Shown here: piece by piece, positions 56,603 to 64,000 of the stretch
Numbering within the stretch: the stretch's first letter is position 1
Layout of the letters: every line of letters starts with the position of its first letter
Assembly (NCBI RefSeq): GCF_017086405.1
Contig: NZ_CP070973.1
Span: 3,318,739 to 3,382,738, forward strand
Reading direction: 5' to 3'
Length of the DNA: 64,000 bases
From: Mycobacterium gordonae
GTDB lineage: Bacteria > Actinomycetota > Actinomycetes > Mycobacteriales > Mycobacteriaceae
The notes under the pieces: model-generated
Seen by the model: the letters and a program-made list of their open reading frames with translations, nothing else
Told to the model about the DNA's origin: nothing
The model's database searches: none
Position numbers and translations under genes: made by a program

Positions 56603-57522
56603 CCACCGAACGCACCGTCCTGTTGGTTGTGCACTCCGGCCGTGACGAAGCCACCGAAACGGCCCGGCGGGTCGAGAAAGTGTTGGAAGCGAAAGGAATC
56701 GCGCTGCGGGCACTCTCGGCAGAGGCCGTCGACAGAGGCTCGTTGCGGTTGAGCCCCAACGATATGCGGGTGCTGGGTGTCGATATCGAGGTGGTCGACG
56801 CCGATCCGATGGCCGCCGATGGTTGCGAGCTAGTGCTGGTGCTGGGCGGGGACGGAACTTTCCTGCGGGCGGCCGAACTCGCCCGTAACGCCGCCATTCC
56901 GGTGTTGGGCGTCAACCTGGGCCGGATCGGTTTCCTGGCCGAAGCCGAGGCCGAGGCCATCGACGCGGTGCTTGATCACGTTGTAGCGCAAGACTATCGC
57001 GTCGAAGACCGGTTGGTCTTGGACGTTCTGGTCCGGCAAGGCGGCGAGGTGATCGCTCGGGGCTGGGCGCTCAACGAAGCCAGCCTGGAGAAAGGCCCGC
57101 GACTCGGTGTCCTCGGCGTCGTCGTGGAGATCGACAGGCGACCGGTCTCGACGTTCGGCTGCGACGGTGTGCTGGTGTCCACTCCTACCGGATCCACCGC
57201 GTACGCATTCTCCGCGGGCGGGCCGGTGTTGTGGCCGGATTTGGAAGCAATCCTGGTGGTACCCAACAATGCTCACGCCTTGTTCGGACGTCCGATGGTC
57301 ACCAGCCCCGATGCCGCCATCGCTATCGAGATCGAGGCAGACGGTCACGACGCGCTGGTGTTCTGCGACGGCCGCCGCGAGATGGTGGTACCGGCCGGCA
57401 GTCGGCTCGAGGTCACCCGCTCTGTCACACCCGTGAAGTGGGTGCGCCTGGATAGCGCACCCTTCACCGACCGGCTGGTCACCAAGTTCAAGTTGCCGGT
57501 TACAGGTTGGCGCGGGAAATAG
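56599..57522 (+). CDS. nadK: NAD kinase
   Basis: NadK phosphorylates NAD to NADP. The 307-residue protein (ppnK in M. tuberculosis) has the [12 protein letters not shown] motif, the [15 protein letters not shown] segment and the NAD-binding [16 protein letters not shown] motif. The GTG start overlaps tlyA by four bases, and recN begins three bases after its stop, so tlyA, nadK and recN form a coupled unit. Confidence 0.96.
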   Translation: MTTERTVLLVVHSGRDEATETARRVEKVLEAKGIALRALSAEAVDRGSLRLSPNDMRVLGVDIEVVDADPMAADGCELVLVLGGDGTFLRAAELARNAAIPVLGVNLGRIGFLAEAEAEAIDAVLDHVVAQDYRVEDRLVLDVLVRQGGEVIARGWALNEASLEKGPRLGVLGVVVEIDRRPVSTFGCDGVLVSTPTGSTAYAFSAGGPVLWPDLEAILVVPNNAHALFGRPMVTSPDAAIAIEIEADGHDALVFCDGRREMVVPAGSRLEVTRSVTPVKWVRLDSAPFTDRLVTKFKLPVTGWRGK

Positions 57523-57525
57523 CCG

Positions 57526-59274
57526 GTGCTGAACGAGATTCGCATCGAGGCCCTGGGTGCTATCAGTGTGGCGACCGCCGAGTTCGATCGCGGCTTGACC
57601 GTGCTGACCGGTGAGACCGGCACCGGAAAAACTATGGTGGTCACCGGCTTGCACCTACTGGGTGGGGCTCGCGCGGACGCGACCCGGGTACGGTCGGGCT
57701 CCGAGCGCGCCGTGGTCGAAGGTCGTTTCACCACAACCGATATCGACGACGCGGTGACCGCTCAGCTGGACGAGATCCTGGACGCCTCCGGAGCGGATCG
57801 CGACGAGGACGGCAGCGTGATCGCGTTGCGCACCGTCAATCGTGACGGGCCCTCGCGGGCCTACCTCGGCGGCCGGAGCGTGCCGGCAAAGTCGTTGAGC
57901 GGCTTCACCACTCAGCTGCTGGCGCTGCACGGCCAGAATGACCAGCTGCGGCTCATGCGACCCGACGAGCAGCGCGGCGCGCTGGACCGGTTCGCGGGCA
58001 CCGGGCCCGCGCTGGAGCGTTACCGCAAACTACGGGAAGCGTGGTTGTCGGCGCGGCGCGACCTCGGCGACCGTCGAGAGCGGACCCGTGAACTCGCTCA
58101 GGAAGCCGATCGACTCCAGTTCGCGCTCGACGAGATCGCCACCGTCGACCCGCAGCCAGGAGAAGACGAAGCGCTCGTCGCCGAGATCGTCCGGCTCTCC
58201 GAACTGGACACCCTGCGCGAAGCCGCAGCATCGGCCCGAGAGTTGCTGTCCAGTTCATCTGACGAGGGGTTCGGCGCCGCCGACGCCCTGGGACGTGCCC
58301 GGAGTGCGCTGGAGTCGGCCGGTGACACGCGGTTGCGAGCGCTGGGCGACCAGATCGGCGGCGCGTTGACGGTGGTCGTCGACGCGGTCGGCGAATTGGG
58401 CGACTACCTGGACGGGCTGCCGACCGACGCCAGCGCGCTGGATGCCAAACTGGCCCGCCAAGCGCAGCTGCGCACGCTGACCCGTAAGTACGCCGCCGAT
58501 ATCGACGGGGTGCTGCAGTGGGCGCAGGATTCCCGCGACCGATTGGCTCAGCTGGACGTGTCCGAAGAGGGGCTAGCCGCACTGGAACGCCGGGTCGATG
58601 AGCTCGGCAGCCAATTGGGCCAAGTTGCAACCGATCTCAGCAAGATCAGACTTAAGGCGGCCAAGAAGCTGGCCAAAGAGGTCACCGCGGAGCTGGCCGG
58701 CCTGGCCATGAACAACGCCGACTTCACCATCGGCGTCAGCACCGATGTGGCCGATCCGCACGACCCGTCCGCGCTGGTGATGCCCGACGGCGAACCAGCA
58801 CGGATCGGTACCGATGGCATCGATCTGGTGGAGTTCGGCTTCGCCGCGCACCGTGGCATGTCGGTGCTGCCGCTGGCCAAGAGCGCCTCGGGCGGCGAGC
58901 TGTCGCGGGTGATGTTGGCACTGGAGGTGGTGTTGTCCGCCTCGGCCACCGGCACCACGATGGTGTTCGACGAGGTCGACGCCGGCGTGGGGGGCTACGC
59001 GGCGGTGCAGATCGGTCGACGGCTGGCCAGGCTGGCCCACACCCACCAGGTCATCGTCGTCACGCACTTGCCGCAGGTCGCGGCCTACGCCGATGTGCAT
59101 CTGGTGGTGCACAGTCAGGGGCCGAAGGGCACCAGCGGAGTACGCCGGTTGGACACCGACGAAAGGGTCGCCGAGCTGGCCCGGATGCTGGCCGGGCTGG
59201 GGGAGTCTGACAGCGGCCGCGCGCATGCCCGCGAGTTGCTCGAGACTGCGCAGCAGGACCGCGGTTCAGACTGA
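57526..59274 (+). CDS. recN: DNA repair protein RecN
   Basis: RecN is an SMC-like ATPase that acts in double-strand break repair. The 582-residue protein has an N-terminal Walker A, GETGTGKTM, near residue 30. The central coiled-coil region runs about 150-370 (RKLREAWLSARRDLGDRRERTRE and later helices). The C-terminal ABC signature is SASGGELSRVMLALEV, with Walker B MVFDEVDAGVGG. The GTG start at 57526 follows nadK directly. Confidence 0.95.
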   Translation: MLNEIRIEALGAISVATAEFDRGLTVLTGETGTGKTMVVTGLHLLGGARADATRVRSGSERAVVEGRFTTTDIDDAVTAQLDEILDASGADRDEDGSVIALRTVNRDGPSRAYLGGRSVPAKSLSGFTTQLLALHGQNDQLRLMRPDEQRGALDRFAGTGPALERYRKLREAWLSARRDLGDRRERTRELAQEADRLQFALDEIATVDPQPGEDEALVAEIVRLSELDTLREAAASARELLSSSSDEGFGAADALGRARSALESAGDTRLRALGDQIGGALTVVVDAVGELGDYLDGLPTDASALDAKLARQAQLRTLTRKYAADIDGVLQWAQDSRDRLAQLDVSEEGLAALERRVDELGSQLGQVATDLSKIRLKAAKKLAKEVTAELAGLAMNNADFTIGVSTDVADPHDPSALVMPDGEPARIGTDGIDLVEFGFAAHRGMSVLPLAKSASGGELSRVMLALEVVLSASATGTTMVFDEVDAGVGGYAAVQIGRRLARLAHTHQVIVVTHLPQVAAYADVHLVVHSQGPKGTSGVRRLDTDERVAELARMLAGLGESDSGRAHARELLETAQQDRGSD

Positions 59275-59604
59275 GCCCTCACGCCGCGAGTGCGCCACGA
59301 AGTGGTCCGTGTCGGCGTTTCCCTTGTCTCGGCGCACCTCCATCGCTGCATTCAGAGCCACAGTGAGAATCCGTTGTCACCCGCGGCGCGGTAGGGCCGC
59401 TGAGGATGGGGGCGAGCGTGCACGTAGTGCCGCCCGCCACGGCGTGTCGCCGTACCTGGGTGCACGTTCGCGCCCGCGGTCGGCCCAAGCTCGAGACGCC
59501 CCCGCGATCCAACTGTGACAGATGTGACGCTTTATAACTTCTGAGGCAGATGTTACGGCGCGCCTCCCCGCCCGAGTCGTCTATCGCCGACAGAATCGGC
59601 TCCC
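59275..59604. other. Intergenic region recN / steA-like, probable promoter
   Basis: This 330-base gap has no supported gene; short open frames on both strands look like chance. Two direct TGTGAC repeats (59514-59519 and 59523-59528) precede TATAAC at 59533-59538, which could serve as a -10 box about 70 bases before the next ATG. This is likely the promoter of the steA-mctB pair. Confidence 0.45.
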
Positions 59605-60786
59605 ATGAAGATGTCAGCGCTTCTATCTCGCAACACCGTCCGGCCCGGCCTCGTCGGCACTGCCCGCGTCGATCGGAACATCGACCGACTGCTGCGCCGG
59701 GTCTGCCCCGGCGACATCGTGGTTCTCGACATCCTGGACCTCGACCGCATCACCGCCGACGCACTGGTGGAAGCTGACATCGCCGCCGTGGTCAACGCGT
59801 CCCCATCCGTGTCCGGCCGTTACCCCAACCTGGGCCCGGAGGTGCTGGTCAACAACGGTGTCACCCTGATCGACGAGACCGGTCCCGAGATCTTCAAGAA
59901 GGTCAAGGACGGCTCCAAGATTCGCCTTTACGAGGGCGGCGTGTACTCGGGGGACCGCCGACTGATCCGCGGCACCGAGCGCACCGACCACGACATCGCC
60001 GACCTGATGCGGGAGGCCAAGAGTGGCTTGGCCGCTCACCTGGAGGCGTTCGCGGGCAACACCATTGAGTTCATCCGCAGCGAAAGCCCGCTGCTTATCG
60101 ACGGAATCGGCATCCCCGACATCGACGTCGACATGCGGCGCCGGCACGTGGTGATCGTCTCCGAGGAGCCCAGCGCCGAGGATGACCTGAAATCACTCAA
60201 GCCGTTCATCAAGGAGTACCAACCCGTCCTCGTCGGTGTCGGCCACGGCGCCGATGTCCTGCGTAAGGCGGGCTACCGCCCCCAGCTCATCGTCGGTGAC
60301 CCCGACCAGATCAGCGCCGAAGTCCTCAAGTGCGGCGCCCAGGTGGTGCTGCCCGCCGATGCCGACGGCCACGCCGCCGGACTGGAAAGGATTCAGGACC
60401 TCGGCGTCGGGGCCATGACATTCCCCGCCGCCGGCTCCGCCACCGATCTGGCCCTGCTGCTGGCCGATCACCACGGCGCGGCATTGTTGGTCACCGCCGG
60501 CCACACGGCCAACATCGAGACGTTCTTCGACCGGACCCGGTCGCAGAGCAACCCGTCGACCTTCCTCACCCGGCTGCGGGTGGGCGAGAAGCTGGTGGAC
60601 GCCAAGGCCGTCGCCACGCTGTACCGCAACCACATCTCCGGCGGCGCCATCGCGCTGCTGGCGCTGACCATGCTGATTGCCATCATCGTCGTGCTGTGGG
60701 TGTCCCGCACAGACGGCGTGGTGCTGCATTGGATCATTGAGTACTGGAACCGATTCACCCTCTGGATCCAGAATCTGATCTCCTAG
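59605..60786 (+). CDS. SteA-like membrane-anchored protein (Rv1697-like)
   Basis: This 393-residue protein has a long cytosolic part with a thiamine-pyrophosphokinase-like fold (VIVSEEPSAEDDLKSLKPFI, VGVGHGADVLRKAGYRPQLIVGDPDQIS). A single C-terminal membrane segment follows (IALLALTMLIAIIVVLWVS). It matches Rv1697 in length and place. In corynebacteria the homologue SteA pairs with SteB (the MctB homologue) in cell-envelope integrity and control of peptidoglycan cleavage. The next gene starts 11 bases after its stop, which fits a two-component pair. A kinase activity is not supported. Confidence 0.88.
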   Translation: MKMSALLSRNTVRPGLVGTARVDRNIDRLLRRVCPGDIVVLDILDLDRITADALVEADIAAVVNASPSVSGRYPNLGPEVLVNNGVTLIDETGPEIFKKVKDGSKIRLYEGGVYSGDRRLIRGTERTDHDIADLMREAKSGLAAHLEAFAGNTIEFIRSESPLLIDGIGIPDIDVDMRRRHVVIVSEEPSAEDDLKSLKPFIKEYQPVLVGVGHGADVLRKAGYRPQLIVGDPDQISAEVLKCGAQVVLPADADGHAAGLERIQDLGVGAMTFPAAGSATDLALLLADHHGAALLVTAGHTANIETFFDRTRSQSNPSTFLTRLRVGEKLVDAKAVATLYRNHISGGAIALLALTMLIAIIVVLWVSRTDGVVLHWIIEYWNRFTLWIQNLIS

Positions 60787-60797
60787 GAAGTGCCCTG

Positions 60798-64000
<3,203 letters not shown>

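Overview
The window is a high-GC chromosome segment from a slow-growing Mycobacterium. Evidence for this is the PE, PPE and PE_PGRS genes, a complete mycobacterial argCJBDFRGH operon, a Pks10/7/8-17/9/11-type polyketide locus with CYP139, and a tail whose gene order matches M. tuberculosis Rv1683 to Rv1700 (all M. tuberculosis comparisons are from memory; no search was run). The species cannot be fixed from the sequence.

Layout. 1-3861 (-): a giant repeat-built PE-family gene that runs off the left edge. 4202-12752 (+): an ArgR-type operator and the arginine operon, with most genes overlapping by 4-8 bases. 12983-14944 (+): a PE_PGRS gene. 15085-32957 (+): the polyketide locus, with two similar type III synthases flanking three type I synthase genes. 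Docking helices, acyltransferase motifs and a KS-Q loading domain suggest an order of loading module (third gene), then a methylmalonyl module, then a malonyl module, possibly followed by a type III synthase. 32940-36004 (-): CYP139 and a full-length ABC-F protein, translationally coupled. 36068-38002 (+): a cobalamin riboswitch in front of a PPE2-like PPE-PPW gene.

38187-46396: a hydrolase/adenylate-forming fusion, a Trm112-like protein, a TetR regulator and a two-gene ABC exporter with a palindrome over its start, then mpg, a BASS-family transporter and tyrS. 46403-49412 (-): a compact RiPP-type operon with two paralogous precursor-like peptides of 25 and 26 residues, a terminator-like hairpin, a YcaO enzyme and a TfuA protein. 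This is the strongest candidate for an undescribed system, and most likely makes a backbone-thioamidated peptide. 49668-53653: a small DUF732 secreted protein, a decayed PE_PGRS pseudogene and an intact PE_PGRS gene. 53787-64000 (+): a housekeeping run with Rv1691-, Rv1692- and Rv1693-like genes, tlyA, nadK, recN, a SteA-like gene, mctB, pyrG and the start of a NUDIX hydrolase gene.

The conserved backbone (arginine operon, tyrS to pyrG) is interrupted by lineage-variable insertions: PE/PPE genes, the riboswitch-PPE unit and the YcaO-TfuA operon. Two genes recorded as split in M. tuberculosis (pks8/pks17 and Rv1668c/Rv1667c) are single open frames here. No tRNA, rRNA, CRISPR array or insertion sequence was recognised.
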